NCBI RefSeq assembly: GCF_963678635.1
Contig: NC_087065.1
Span: forward strand, 42,843,430-42,907,429
DNA length: 64,000 nt
Source of the DNA: Symsagittifera roscoffensis
Lineage: Eukaryota > Xenacoelomorpha > Acoela > Convolutidae
Direction of reading: 5' to 3'
The position numbers and the translations under genes were made by a program. Positions within the stretch are counted from its first letter, which is position 1, and every line of letters begins with the position of its first letter. Positions 41,801 to 54,846 of the stretch are shown piece by piece. Below the pieces are notes generated by a model that searched no databases, was not told the origin of the DNA, and was given only the letters and a program-made list of their open reading frames with translations.

Positions 41801-44800
41801 AGTTTGAGCGGTCGAAAGTTTCGTCGCGGCAGTTGGAACATTAATCGCGGCGGAAAAAAATTTAGTCGCATCACTGAAAAAAAATAGTTGCAGTATGGTC
41901 CACAAATAAGTCGCAACGGTCGAAACAATCCTCACGGTGGTCGACAAATTTGTCGCGGCAGTCAAATCGGCAACAGATAATATTTCGAAAAATTAGTCGC
42001 GGCGTTCAAAAAATTGCCGCACCATGGATGAAAAATTAGTCGCATCGATCAAGAAATTTGCCGCGGAAAGATAACAAAAATAGTCGCGGCGGTTGAAAAA
42101 CTAGCTGTGTCAGTCAGGAAAGTAGACGCGGCGGTCCAAAAAAAACACGTCAGAGCAAGGTCAAAAAGTTGTATTAGGCGGTCAAAAAATTAGTCGCGTC
42201 GGTCAAAAAATGAGTTGCGGCCGTCAGAAAACTTGACGCCGCGTGGTCAAAAAATTAGGCGCGGTGGTCAAAAACTCGTCGCGGCACCTGAGACATTAGC
42301 CACGGCGGTCAAAAAATTCGTAAAAAATTGTCGGGGCATGATCAAAAAATTAGTCACAGTGGTCGAAAAAAAAGTCACAGCAGACAAAAAAATCGTCACG
42401 GCATGGTCGAAAAATTAGTCGCAGCGGTCGAAAGTTTCGTCGCGGCAGTTGGAACATTAATCGCTGCGGAAAAAAAATTAGTCGCGTCACTGAAAAAAAA
42501 TAGTTGCAGTATGGTCCATAAATAAGTCGCAACGGTCGAAAAAATCCTCACGGTGGTCGACAAATTTGTCGCGGCAGTCAAATCGGCAACAGATAATATT
42601 TCGAAAAATTAGTCGCGGCGTTCAAAAAATTGCCGCGCCATGGATGAAAAATTAGTCGCATCGATTAAAAAATTTGCCGCGGCATGATCAAAAATTTAGT
42701 CGCGGCGGTTGGGAAACTAGCTGTGTCATTTAAGAAAGTAGACGCGGTGGTCCAAAAAAAACACGTCAGAGTAAGTTCAAAAAGTTGTATTAGGCGGTCA
42801 AAAAATTAGTCGCGGCGGTCAAAAAATGAGTAGCGGCCGTCAGAAAACTTGACGACGGGTGGTCAAAAATTTAGGCGCGGTGGTCAAAAACTCATCGCGG
42901 CAGTTTAGACATTAGCTACGGTGGTCAAATAATTCTTAAAACATGTCGGGGCATGATCGAAAAATTAGTCACAGTGGTCAAAAAAAAAGTCGCGGCAGAC
43001 AAAAAAATCGTCACGGCATGGTCGAAAAATTAGTCGCAGCGGTCAAAAAAATAGTCGCGGCGGACAAAAAACTCGTCGCAGCGGTCAAACAATTCGTCGC
43101 GCCTTGGTCGAAAAATTAGCCGCGGCGGTCAAAAAAAAAGTCGCGGCTGTCAACAAAATCGTCGCGGCATGGTCAAAAAAGTAGTCGCGGTGGACAAAAA
43201 CTCGTCGCGGCAGTTGAGACAATAGCCACGGCGGTCAAAAAAGTGGTAAAAAATTGTCGGGGCATGATCGAAAAATTAGTCACAGTGGTCGAAAAAAAAG
43301 TCGCGGCAGTCAAAAAAATCGTCACGGCATGGTCGAAAAATTAGTCGCAGCGGTCAAAATAATAGTCGCAAAATCGTCGCAGCGGTCAAACAATTCGTCG
43401 CGCCTTGGTCAAAAAATTAGCCGCGGCGGTCAAAAAAATAGTCGCGGCTGTCAACAAAATCGTCGCGGCATGGTCAAAAAAGTAGTCGCGGCAGACAAAA
43501 AAAAATAGTCGCGGTGGTCAAAAAATTCGTCGCGGTGGTCAAACTTTCGTCGTGGCATGGTCAAAAAAATAGTCGCCGCGGTCAAAAAATAGTCGCGGTG
43601 GTCCATAAAATAAAAAAACTCGTCGCGGCGGTCAAAACATTTCTCGTGGCATAGTCAAAAAAATAATCGGCGGCGTCAAAAAAACTTTCGCGGCGGACAA
43701 AAACGTCACGGCGGTCAAAAAAATTGATGCAGGATGGTCAAAAAATTAGTCGGAGCGGTCAAACATTAGTCGCAGCCGACAAAAAAATTGTCACGGCGGT
43801 CAAAAAATTTGACGCGGGATGGTCAAATATTAGGCGCGGCGGTCGAAAACTTCGTCGCGGCAGTTGGAACATTAATCGCGGCGGAAAAAAATTAGTCGCG
43901 TCACTCAAAAAAATAGTTGGGGTATGGTCCACAAATTAGTCGCAACGGTCAAAGCAATCCTCACGGTGGTCGACAAATTAGTCGGGGTGGTCAATTCGGC
44001 AACAGATAAAAATTCGAAAAATTAGTCGCGGCGTTCAAAAAATTGCCGCGCCATGGATGAAAAATTAGTCGCATCGGTCAAAAAATTCACCGCGGAATGA
44101 TCAAAAAAATAGTCGCGGCGGTTGAGAAACTAGCCGTGTCAGTCAAGAAAGTAGACGCGGCGGTCCAAAAAAAAAACGTCAGAGCAAGGTCAAAAAGTTG
44201 TATTAGGCAGTCAAAAAATTAGTCGCGGCGGTCAAAAAATGAGTTGCGGCCGTCAGAAAACTTGACGCCGGGTGGTCAGAAAATTAGGAGCGGTGGTCAA
44301 AAACTCGTCGCGGCAGTTGAGACAATAGCCATGGCGGTCAAAAAATTCGTAAAAAATTGTCGGGGCATGATCGAAAAATTAGTCACAGCGGTCGAAAAAA
44401 AAGTCGCGGCAGACAAAAAATTGTCACGGCATGGTCGAAAAATTAGTCGCAACGGTCAAAAAAATAGTCGCGGCGGACAAAAAACTCGTCGCAGCGGTCA
44501 AACAATTCGTTGCGCCTTGGTCGAAAAATTAGCCGCGGCGGTCAAAAAAATAGTCGCGGCTGTCAACAAAATCGTCGCGGCATGGTCAAAAAAGTAGTCG
44601 CGGACAAAAAACGTCACGGCGGTCAAAAAACTGATGCAGGATGGTCAAAACTTGTCGCGGCAGTTGAGACATTAGCAACGGCGGTCAAAAAATTTGTAAA
44701 AAATTGTCGGGTCATGATCGAAAAATTAATCACAGTGGTCGAAAAAAAAGTCGCGGCAGACAAAACAAATTGTCACGGCATGGTCGAAAAATTAGTCGCA

Positions 44801-47800
44801 GCGGTCAAAAAAATAGTCGCGGTGGACAAACAAATTGTCGCAGCGGTCAAACAATTCGTCGTGCCTCGGTCGAAGAATTAGCTGCGGCTGTCAACAAAAT
44901 CATCGAAGCATGGTCAAAAAAGTAGTCGGAGCGGTCAAAAAAGTAGTCGCGGCGGTCAAAAAATTCGTAAACAAATGTCGCGGCATGGTCAAAAAATTAG
45001 CCGCAGCGTTCGAAAAAAAACGCGGCGACAAAAAAATTGTCGGGGCATGGTTGAAAAATTAGTCGCAGCGGTCAAAAAAATAGTCGCGGTGGACCAACGA
45101 ATCGTCGCAGCGTTCAATAGATTCGTCGCAGCGGTCAAAACATTCGTCGCGGCATGGTCGAAAATGTAGCCGCGTCGGTCAAAAAAAAATACGGGGCAGT
45201 CCAAAAGTTGGTCTGTGCAAGGTCAAAAAACTTCCGCACCGGTCAAAAAAATTGACGCGCGATGGTCGAACAATTAGGCGGGACGGTCGAAAAATTCGTC
45301 GCGGTGGTCCAAAAATTGAAATAGTCGCGGCGGTCAAAAAATTGTCGGGTCATGGTCGAAAAGTTAGTCCCGGCAGTCAAAAAAAAATACGCGGCGGTCC
45401 AAAAACTGGTCAGTGCAAAGTCAAAAAAAATTTCGCGCGGGTCATAAAAACGGACGCGGGATGGTCGAACAATTAGGCGGTCAAAAAATTCGTCGCGGCA
45501 GTTAAAAAATTAGTTGCCGCATGGTCCAAAAATAAGTCGCAGCGGTCAAAAACTCGTCACGGCGGTCGACATATTAGTCGCGGCGGTCAAAAACTTTGTC
45601 ACGGCATAGTCGAAAAATTAGTCGCGGCGGTCCAAAAAAAATGGATGCGGCAGTCCAAAAATTGGTCAGAGCAAGGTCAAAAAATTAGTCACAGCGGTCG
45701 AAAAAATAGTCGCGGCTGTCAACAAATACGTCGCGGCATGGTCAAAAAAGTAGTCGCGGACAAAAAACGTCACGGCGGTCAAAAAACTGATGCAGGATGG
45801 TCAAAACTTGTCGCGGCAGTTGAGACATTAGCAACGGCGGTCAAAAAATTCGTAAAAAATTGTCGGGTCATGATCGAAAAATTAGTCACAGTGGTCGAAA
45901 AAAAAGTCGCGGCAGACAAAACAAATTGTCACGGCATGGTCGAAAAATTAGTCGCAGCGGTCAAAAAAATAGTCGCGGTGGACAAACAAATTGTCGCAGC
46001 GGTCAAACAATTCGTCGCGCCTCGGTCGAAGAATTAGCTGCGGCGGTCAAAAAAATATTCGCGGCTGTCAACAAAATCATCGCAGCATGGTCAAAAAAGT
46101 AGTCGGAGCGGTCAAAAAAGTAGTCGCGGCGGTCAAAAAAATCGTAAAAAATTGTCGCGGCATGGTCAAAAAATTAGCCGCAGCGTTCGAAAAAAAACTC
46201 GGCGGCAAAAAAATTGTCGGGGCATGGTTGAAAAATTAGTCGCAGCGGTCAAAAAAATAGTCGCGGTGGACCAACGAATCGTCGCAGCGTTCAAAAGATT
46301 CGTCGCAGCGGTCAAAACATTCGTCGCGGCATGGTCGAAAATGTAGCCGCGTCGGTCAAAAAAATATACGGGGCAGTCCAAAAGTTGGTCTGTGCGAGGT
46401 CAAAAAACTTTCGCACCGGTCAAAAAAATTGACGCGCGATGGTCGAAAAATTAGTCGCAACGGTCAAAAAAATAGTCGCGGACAAAAAACTCGTCGCAGC
46501 GGTCAAACAATTCGTTGCGCCTTGGTCGAAAAATTAGCCGCGGCGGTCAAAAAAATAGTCGCGGCCGTCAACAAAATCGTCGCGGCATGGTCAAAAAAGT
46601 AGTCGCGGACAAAAAACGTCACGGCGGTCAAAAAACTGATGCAGGATGGTCAAAACTTGTCGCGGCAGACAAAACAAATTGTCACGGCATGGTCGAAAAA
46701 TTAGTCGCGGTGGACAAACAAATTGTCGTAGCGGTCAAACAATTCGTCGCGCCTCGGTCGAAGAATTAGCTGCGGCGGTCAAAAAAATATTCGCGGCTGT
46801 CAACAAAATCATCGCAGCATGGTCAAAAAAGTAGTCGGAGCGGTCAAAAAAGTAGTCGCGGCGGTCAAAAAAATCGTAAAAAATTGTCGCGGCATGGTCA
46901 AAAAATTAGCCGCAGCGTTCGAAAAAAAACGCGGCGACAAAAAAATTGTCGGGGCATGGTTGAAAAATTAGTCGCAGCGGTCAAAAAAATAGTCGCGGTG
47001 GACCAACGAATCGTCGCAGCGTTCAATAGATTCGTCGCAGCGGTCAAAACAACGTCGCGGCATGGTCGAAAATGTAGCCGCGTCGGTCAAAAAAAAATAC
47101 GGGGCAGTCCAAAAGTTGGTCTGTGCAAGGTCAAAAAACTTCCGCACCGGTCAAAAAAATTGACGCGCGATGGTCGAACAATTAGGCGGGACGGTCGAAA
47201 AATTCGTCGCGGTGGTCCAAAAATTGAAATAGTCGCGGCGGTCAAAAAATTGTCGGGTCATGGTCGAAAAGTTAGTCCCGGCAGTCAAAAAAAAATACGC
47301 GGCGGTCCAAAAACTGGTCAGTGCAAAGTCAAAAAAAATTTCGCGCGGGTCAAAAAAACGGACGCGGGATGGTCGAACAATTAGGCGGTCAAAAAATTTG
47401 TCGCGGCAGTTAAAAAATTAGTTGCCGCATGGTCCAAAAATTAGTCGCAGCGGTCAAAAAAATAGTCGCGGTGGACAAACAAATTGTCGCAGCGGTCAAA
47501 CAATTCGTCGCGCCTCGGTCAAAGAATTAGCTGCGGCGGTCAAAAAAATATTCGCGGCTGTCAACAAAATCATCGCAGCATGGTCAAAAAAGTAGTCGGA
47601 GCGGTCAAAAAAGTAGTCGCGGCGGTCAAAAAAATCGTAAAAAATTGTCGCGGCATGGTCAAAAAATTAGCCGCAGCGTTCGAAAAAAAACTCGGCGACA
47701 AAAAAATTGTCGGGGCATGGTTGAAAAATTAGTCGCAGCGGTCAAAAAAATAGTCGCGGTGGACCAACGAATCGTCGCAGCGTTCAAAAGATTCGTCGCA

Positions 47801-50800
47801 GCGGTCAAAACATTCGTCGCGGCATGGTCGAAAATGTAGCCGCGTCGGTCAAAAAAATATACGGGGCAGTCCAAAAGTTGGTCTGTGCGAGGTCAAAAAA
47901 CTTTCGCACCGGTCAAAAAAATTGACGCGCGATGGTCGAAAAATTAGTCGCAACGGTCAAAAAAATAGTCGCGGCGGACAAAAAACTCGTCGCAGCGGTC
48001 AAACAATTCGTTGCGCCTTGGTCGAAAAATTAGCCGCGGCGGTCAAAAAAATAGTCGCGGCTGTCAACAAAATCGTCGCGGCATGGTCAAAAAAGTAGTC
48101 GCGGACAAAAAACGTCACGGCGGTCAAAAAACTGATGCAGGATGGTCAAAACTTGTCGCGGCAGACAAAACAAATTGTCACGGCATGGTCGAAAAATTAG
48201 TCGCGGTGGACAAACAAATTGTCGCAGCGGTCAAACAATTCGTCGCGCCTCGGTCGAAGAATTAGCTGCGGCGGTCAAAAAAATATTCGCGGCTGTCAAC
48301 AAAATCATCGCAGCATGGTCAAAAAAGTAGTCGGAGCGGTCAAAAAAGTAGTCGCGGCGGTCAAAAAAATCGTAAAAATTGTCGCGGCATGGTCAAAAAA
48401 TTAGCCGCAGCGTTCGAAAAAAGTTCGGCGACAAAAAAATTGTCGGGGCATGGTTGAAAAATTAGTCGCAGCGGTCAAAAAAATAGTCGCGGTGGACCAA
48501 CGAATCGTCGCAGCGTTCAAAAGATTCGTCGCAGCGGTCAAAACATTCGTCGCGGCATGGTCGAAAATGTAGCCGCGTCGGTCAAAAAAATATACGGGGC
48601 AGTCCAAAAGTTGGTCTGTGCGAGGTCAAAAAACTTTCGCACCGGTCAAAAAAATTGACGCGCGATGGTCGAAAAATTAGTCGCAACGGTCAAAAAAATA
48701 GTCGCGGCGGACAAAAAACTCGTCGCAGCGGTCAAACAATTCGTTGCGCCTTGGTCGAAAAATTAGCCGCGGCGGTCAAAAAAATAGTCGCGGCTGTCAA
48801 CAAAATCGTCGCGGCATGGTCAAAAAAGTAGTCGCGGACAAAAAACGTCACGGCGGTCAAAAAACTGATGCAGGATGGTCAAAACTTGTCGCGGCAGTTG
48901 AGACATTAGCAACGGCGGTCACAAAATTCGTAAAAAATTGTCGGGTCATGATCGAAAAATTAATCACGGTGGTCGAAAAAAAAGTCGCAGCAGACAAAAA
49001 AAATTGTCACGGCATGGTCGAAAAATTAGCCGCAGCGTTCGAAAAAAAACGGGGCGACAAAAAAATTGTCGGGTCATGATCGAAAAATTAGTCACAGTGG
49101 TCGAAAAAAAAGTCGCGGCAGACAAAAAAAATTGTCACGGCATGGTCGAAAAATTAGTCGCAGCGGTTAAAAAAAATAGTCGCGGTGGACAAACAAAGGG
49201 TCGCAGCGGTCAAACAATTCGTCGCACCTCGGTCGAAGAATTAGCTGCGGCGGTCAAAAAAATATTCGCGGCTGTCAACAAAATCATCGCAGCATGGTCA
49301 AAAAAGTAGTCGGAGCGGTCAAAAAAGTAGTCGCGGCGGTCAAAAAATTTGTAAAAAAATGTCGCGGCATGGTCAAAAAATTAGCCGCAGCGTTCGAAAA
49401 AAAAACGCGGCGACAAAAAAAATTGTCGGGGCATGGTTGAAAAATTAGTCGCAGCGGTCAAAAAAATAGTCGCGGTGGACCAACGAATCGTCGCAGCGTT
49501 CAAAAGATTCGTCGCAGCGGTCAAAACATTCGTCGCGGGATGGTCGAAAATGTAGCCGCGTCGGTCAAAAAAAAATACGGGGCAGTCCAAAAGTTGGTCT
49601 GTGCGAGGTAAAAAAACTTTCGCACCGGTCAAAAAAAAATTGACGCGGGATGGTCGAACAATTAGGCGGTCAAAAAATTGGTCGCGGCAGTTAAAAAATT
49701 AGTTGCCGCATGGTCCAAAAATAAGTCGCAGCGGTCAAAAACTCATCACGGCGGTCGACATATTAGTCGCGGCGGTGAAAAACTTCGTCACGGCATAGTC
49801 GAAAAATTAGTCGCGGCGGTCCAAAAAAAATGGATGCGGCAGTCCAAAAATTGGTCAGAGCAAGGTCAAAAAATTAGTCACAGCGGTCGAAAAAATAGTC
49901 GCGGCTGTCAACAAAATCGTCGCGGCATGGTCAAAAAAGTAGTCGCGGACAAAAAACGTCACGGCGGTCAAAAAACTGATGCAGGATGGTCAAAACTTGT
50001 CGCGGCAGTTGAGACATTAGCAACGGCGGTCACAAAATTCGTAAAAAATTGTCGGGTCATGATCGAAAAATTAATCACAGTGGTCGAAAAAAAAGTTGCG
50101 GCACACAAAACAAATTGTCACGGCATGGTCGAAAAATTAGTCGCAGCGGTCAAAAAAATAGTCGCGGTGGACAAACAAATTGTCGCAGCGGTCAAAGAAT
50201 TCGTCGCGCCTCGGTCGAAGAATTAGCTGCGGCGGTCAAAAAAATATTCGCGGCTGTCAACAAAATCATCGCAGCATGGTCAAAAAAGTAGTCCGAGCGT
50301 TCGAAAAAAAACGCGGCGACAAAAAAATTGTCGGGGCATGGTTGAAAAATTAGTCGCAGCGGTCAAAAAAGTAGTCGCGGCGGTCAAAAAATTCGTAAAA
50401 AAATAACGCGGCATGGTCAAAAAATTAGCCGCAGCGTTCGAAAAAAAACGCGGCGACAAAAAAATTGTCGGGGCATGGTTGAAAAATTAGTCGCAGCGGT
50501 CAAAAAAATAGTCGCGGTGGAACAACGAATCGTCGCAGCGTTCAAAAGATTCGTCGCAGCGGTCAAAACATTCGTCGCGGCATGGTCGAAAATGTAGCCG
50601 CGTCGGTCAAAAAAAATACGGGGCAGTCCAAAAGTTGGTCTGTGCGAGGTCAAAAAACTTTCGCACCGGTCAAAAAAATTGACGCGCGATGGTCGAACAA
50701 TTAGGCGGGACGGTCGAAAAATTCGTCGCGGTGGTCCAAAAATTGAAATAGTCGCGGTGGTCAAAAAATTGTCGGGTCATGGTCGAAAAGTTAGTCCCGG

Positions 50801-51165
50801 CAGTCAAAAAAAAATACGCGGCGGTCCAAAAGCTGGTCAGTGCAAGGTCAAAAAAAATTTCGCACGGGTCAAAAAAACGGACGCGGGATGGTCGAACAAT
50901 TAGGCGGTCAAAAAATTCGTCGCGGCAGTTAAAAAATTAGTTGCCGCATGGTCCAAAAATAAGTCGCAGCGGTCAAAAACTCGTCACGGCGGTCGACATA
51001 TTAGTCGCGGCGGTCAAAAACTTCGTCACGGCATAGTCGAAAAATTAGTCGCGGCGGTCCAAAAAAAATGGATGCGGCAGTCCAAAAATTGGTCAGAGCA
51101 AGGTCAAAAAATTAGTCACAGCGGTCGAAAAAATAGTCGCGATGGTCGAAAAATGATCCCCATCA

Positions 51166-52913
51166 AATTCAAAATCGGAATGTGAAGTCGAGTCGGTCGA
51201 AGGAAAGTCGAACAGAAAAAAAACTTCAGCTTGAATTTGATCTTGAGGAATTTTTTTGCTTGCACAACTGTAAAACAATTGCAAGTAGCAAAAGTATCCA
51301 TTGTATGTATTTATAAAATGCAGTTAGCTGGAACAGCATAATTGCTGATCATATACAGTACCCCCTCGAGAAATATGCACGTGGTCCCGATAAATTATAA
51401 GCATAAAAGCTATAAAAACAATTTAGTGAAACTATCAGTCAGTGACAAAACGAAAGATGTTAAACGACAGTTAATCATTTAGGAAACGTTAACACTTGAC
51501 TTGCAGTTTAAATAAAATTATAAAACAAATGTTTTTTTAGTCTTATCCAAAAGTACATGCAAAACTCAAAATGATTACGGTGAGATCTATAGCGCACAAA
51601 ACCAGATGACGGTCGAACACAGTCAGTTGTTTTTGCATAAGGTGCTTTGGAGTTGTGCGCAAGTGCAATTTTTTTTTTGGCAGAGGGCTTGAAAAGTAAA
51701 AATAAGCAAATTAGATCATCAATTACAAGCTCCAATGATTTTCAATTTTAAATACAAAGCAAATAAATGTCCAATGTATGACATTATTGATAAATTATTT
51801 TTTCAAACCACAGCTCGCATATTGGCTCTGCTCGCGGGTATGGTTTGCCAATTGACATTCTTTCTTGCAACACCGGGTCCGCGGTCACTAGTTAGTTTTG
51901 TGTATTTTAGCAGCAAATCCATATGACTTTTCATGAAGTCATGAAAGCGCCCAGCTTCAAATTCACATTGGAGTTTAAAAATAACTCTTGACTCGGCACA
52001 TTTCCTAAAAATTTTTTCGATGTGACACATACACAATTTTGGGACTTTTGGTAAGAGCCTTGGGTGCTAAATCCTCCAATCTCGTGATGACTTCTTACAA
52101 GCCCGTCAACGACAATTAAGTGGGCCCATTCATTATCACAGTCAGGTAACACTCAGTCAAGCGACGGAAATTGATGTTTTTGTGCTTACTCATTATCGAA
52201 AGGTTTAGCCTGAAACAAATACTCATCAATTAAAACATGCTAGAAAGGAATTAATTAACCATGCTCTTTTTCCATGCGACCAATAATCTACAGTTTTCGT
52301 ATTTGTTGATTCCAACAGTACCACAAACATAAACCAACAGTACCACAAACATCACTTTTCACAAACTGTTGAGTTTAGGAAAGTTTTTCATTGTTTGAAA
52401 ACATAATATTTTAAATCTTTTGCGATATTTCCATATACCATATTTCTGTTTAAAGCTAGAAAACTTCAACTTACAGACAACTCGATATGTCACTTCACAG
52501 TCTATGTGAAGAAACAAGTGCCAAAACTTGCTTCTAGCAATCAATTAATTGCGCGAAATTGATTAGTGCCTCGTTTTAACTTATGAGATTTAATTTATGG
52601 ATTTTAAAAACGAAGAGGTCAATTTTTGTGTTCAACTATCACGAATTTGTGTTCAACTATCACGGAAGGTCAGAATACATAGAAACATCAGAATACATAA
52701 CACACGAATGAACTAAGATAAAATAACTTAGGCTGAGTTAGGGATTTCTTGGAATATTCGAGCTTCATCTAGAAGTGATGATGAGTTGATGAAAGTGAAA
52801 TCATGTATTCTACAATTATAGAGCTTTCCACGCAGTCTTTGTCTTGTTTCGCGATACAGCTCTTGCAGTATAAAACTTTGCGGAAATCATACGCAGGTAT
52901 GAGGTCTATTTTG
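51166..52913. other. Intergenic DNA
   Basis: No gene recognised. Small slippage duplications are visible: CAACAGTACCACAAACAT twice near 52312-52351, and GTGTTCAACTATCACG twice near 52628-52665. Confidence 0.5.
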
Positions 52914-53423
52914 CTAGTACTTTAACTCGATAAAATATTCCCTCCACAGGTCCGACATTCTCTTTTTGCTCAAAAATTTTAACACATGCGTGTAATTCAT
53001 CATCGTTAGGATTAGGGACAAGGAAGAATTGAATTTGACCGAATAATTTACTACTTCCACTGCTGAACTGTATGAAGCTAATTCCTCACCTGATGACCTT
53101 TTGTACGCGACTGAATCGTAGTATACGCCCCTGATGATATGTCGATTAAAAATTTTGGAACCAGGACAAATGTTTCGAGCGATTTGAACTTCGTTTGTTT
53201 CCAACAGCTCTTTATCGAAAGTCATTGCATTAGTTTTCGGCTCGAAACCAGACCAATCATGGAAAAAATTGTGTGCTGTTTCATTTGTAAAGAGCTCGCC
53301 TGTGAGATTACGCTTTTGAAGAAAGCGACGGCATATTATATCAACTTCTGACGTTGACCCTGTAAGCAATTTGACCATGAGCCGATTGGCTGATTCGAAA
53401 CTCATCGCTGAGAAAGCAAACAA
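52914..53423 (-). pseudogene. CACTA/DUF4218-like transposon protein fragment, C-terminal part
   Basis: 169 codons on the minus strand. The opening FAFSAMSFESANR followed by a GST..VD.I..RFLQKR stretch resembles the DUF4218-type region found in CACTA/EnSpm-like transposon proteins (family pattern 'fGPLwafSaF.FE..Ng...... G'). The later GVYYDSVAYKR stretch also fits that family, in which a 'y.s..Y.r' motif follows. The frame just upstream is shifted by one base: the GGACCTTTGTTTGC sequence reads GPLFAF only in this frame, while the preceding HMINHLAIKAV is in the neighbouring one. Probably a broken transposon gene. Family assignment is by eye. Confidence 0.5.
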
Positions 53424-53698
53424 AGGTCCGAATCTACTGCTTTTATCGCCAGATGGTTTATCATATGTACAAATATTGTTTCTATTTTGCTGTTCATGTC
53501 AAATATTTTGAAAATAGTGCCGCAAAATTGGTTCCGTAGAAGCTCAGCTGTTTTGATTTTATTAGTTTCTGTAGTTTCAAACAAAAGACGCACGCCGGAA
53601 GATAACTGGAGAAAATGCATGTATAATATATCGTTGTACAGAAATAAAATAAAAATACAGATATGCCCAGGGTTAATCCATTTGTTGTGAGATTGCAT
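53402..53698 (-). pseudogene. CACTA/DUF4218-like transposon protein fragment, N-terminal part
   Basis: The open frame directly upstream of the previous fragment on the same strand. The segment AELLRNQFCGTIFKIF...HMINHLA matches the 'N.H.l.HL' region that precedes GPLwafS in DUF4218-like proteins. It ends at a stop 22 bases into the next fragment; together they look like one coding region with a single frameshift around 53410-53440. The first ~30 codons are hydrophobic and probably not coding. Confidence 0.45.
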
Positions 53699-53865
53699 AT
53701 CTGCCCTGAACTGTATCAGACATGTTCAGACCTGGAAGATACAACAATTTTAATGTTACGGAAATAAAATAAAAATACAGATATGCCCAGGTTGAATCCA
53801 TTTGTTGTGAGATTGCATGTCTGTCCTGAACTGCATCAGACATGATCAGATCTGAAATTTTTTTT
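53641..53865. repeat. 120 bp tandem duplication
   Basis: GAAATAAAATAAAAATACAG starts at both 53641 and 53761; the two units match with about 10 differences and the second is cut short near 53865. Confidence 0.85.
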
Positions 53866-54313
53866 TTTGAAATTTTCGAATGAATTCTGAACTTTTGTCA
53901 CGTGTCTTGTTTTTTTCATTAAAAATAGTTATTTTTTCAAATAACACTAAAACTCGTTTAAAATCACGTCCTTATTTAGATCTAGTATTTTCTCGAGGGG
54001 GATATCTCAAGGGACATAATTTTGCACGCCGAGACATTTGGACTCTCGATAATGTTTTTTTCAACATTATCTCAATAACTTTTTTTCTTGATTACTTATA
54101 TAGATATATTTTTTTTCCAGATTACCTAATTTGTACCAATGATGCTGTTTAGTCAGTTTTCTATAAATTCTGATGCTGATTGATTCTCTATGTCTGGTGA
54201 GGGGAAGGGATTTTTTTCATAATGAAGGAAACAAATGATAGAAAAAAAATAGAAACAAAAAGTAAGGGTATAGATCCAACAAAAAATAACTTCTGAACAT
54301 ATAATAACTTCAG

Positions 54314-54846
54314 ATATGCATATGATTTACCCTCCAATGTACCCAGTACACAATATTCATCTACAGCCTCTAATGGGATCTGATCCAAACGAGACGCCCA
54401 CCAACGCCAACCAGGAGACCGTGTTCAGCTTCGCAGAGGGAAAGATCCCCCAGCCTCCCCAACTTCAGTTGTCAGCAGAGAGTCTGTCTCGTGACGGGGC
54501 ATACCTTCTGGACAAGGGCACCCAGATGATCCTTTTGGTGCGAAGTCACGTATCAATGAACTGGTGCATGAAGGTCCTGGACCTTCCGAATCCCACTGGC
54601 ATACCATCTGGAGGATTGAAGTCGCTGCCTGAGTTAGACAACACTGTGTCAAATGCCCTCAGAGCTTTCATATTCCACTTGCTGGACTCGAGGCCAAACC
54701 ACGCACCCATCCTAATACTCAGAGACGATGACCCCAGCAAGGCTCTGTTTTTTGAGAGCCTGGTAGATGACAGAACTGACGGCAGCTCATCCTACGTCGA
54801 ATTCCTGCAACACATTAACGGCTCAATTGAGAAGATGAAGAAGTAA
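54314..54846 (+). CDS. SEC24C: Sec24C/D-type COPII coat protein, terminal exon
   Basis: The open frame encodes the C-terminal gelsolin-like domain of Sec24. The order is YPPMYPVHNI, then QLSAESLSRDGAYLLD (strand/helix of the domain), SGLKSLPELDN, and the final SSYVEFLQHI helix before TAA (54844-54846). Sec24C/D proteins end in just this way. Sec24 is the cargo-binding subunit of the inner COPII coat at ER exit sites. The coding sequence starts after an acceptor-like ACTTCAG at 54307-54313, so the first ATG at 54316 is internal and this is the last exon. Upstream exons are not found in the window. A 3' UTR signal AATAAA lies at 55148-55153. The exon is less AT-rich than its surroundings. Assignment to C/D rather than A/B is from memory of the tail. 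Confidence 0.85.

Larger units (their letters stand above)
37606..51165. repeat. 13.5 kb CpG-rich satellite array (~21 bp units, higher-order repeats)
   Basis: Hundreds of units of about 21 bp (variants of 23 bp with ATGGTC or CTTGGTC), consensus GTCGCGGCGGTCAAAAAA plus a short A/T/C spacer. Each unit has CpG-rich and A-rich halves. Units are arranged in higher-order repeats: an almost exact 1115 bp period at about 39.7-41.8 kb, and a larger family sharing one long cassette that recurs from 44.7 kb to 50.9 kb at varying spacings (e.g. 1177 and 1493 bp). Because 21 is a multiple of 3, open stretches of 60-180 codons arise on both strands with heptad-like translations (e.g. KLVAAVKK). Regular in-frame stops (AAATTAG) end them and they are not called as genes. 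Confidence 0.95.

Noticed and set aside
37606..51165. Dozens of 60-180 codon ORFs on both strands in the satellite
   Set aside because: They are read-throughs of a 21 bp repeat, occur in several frames at once, end at regular unit-encoded stops and have no start context or conservation beyond the DNA repeat.
37606..51165. CRISPR-like array
   Set aside because: Units are contiguous tandem repeats without unique spacers, and the genome is eukaryotic.
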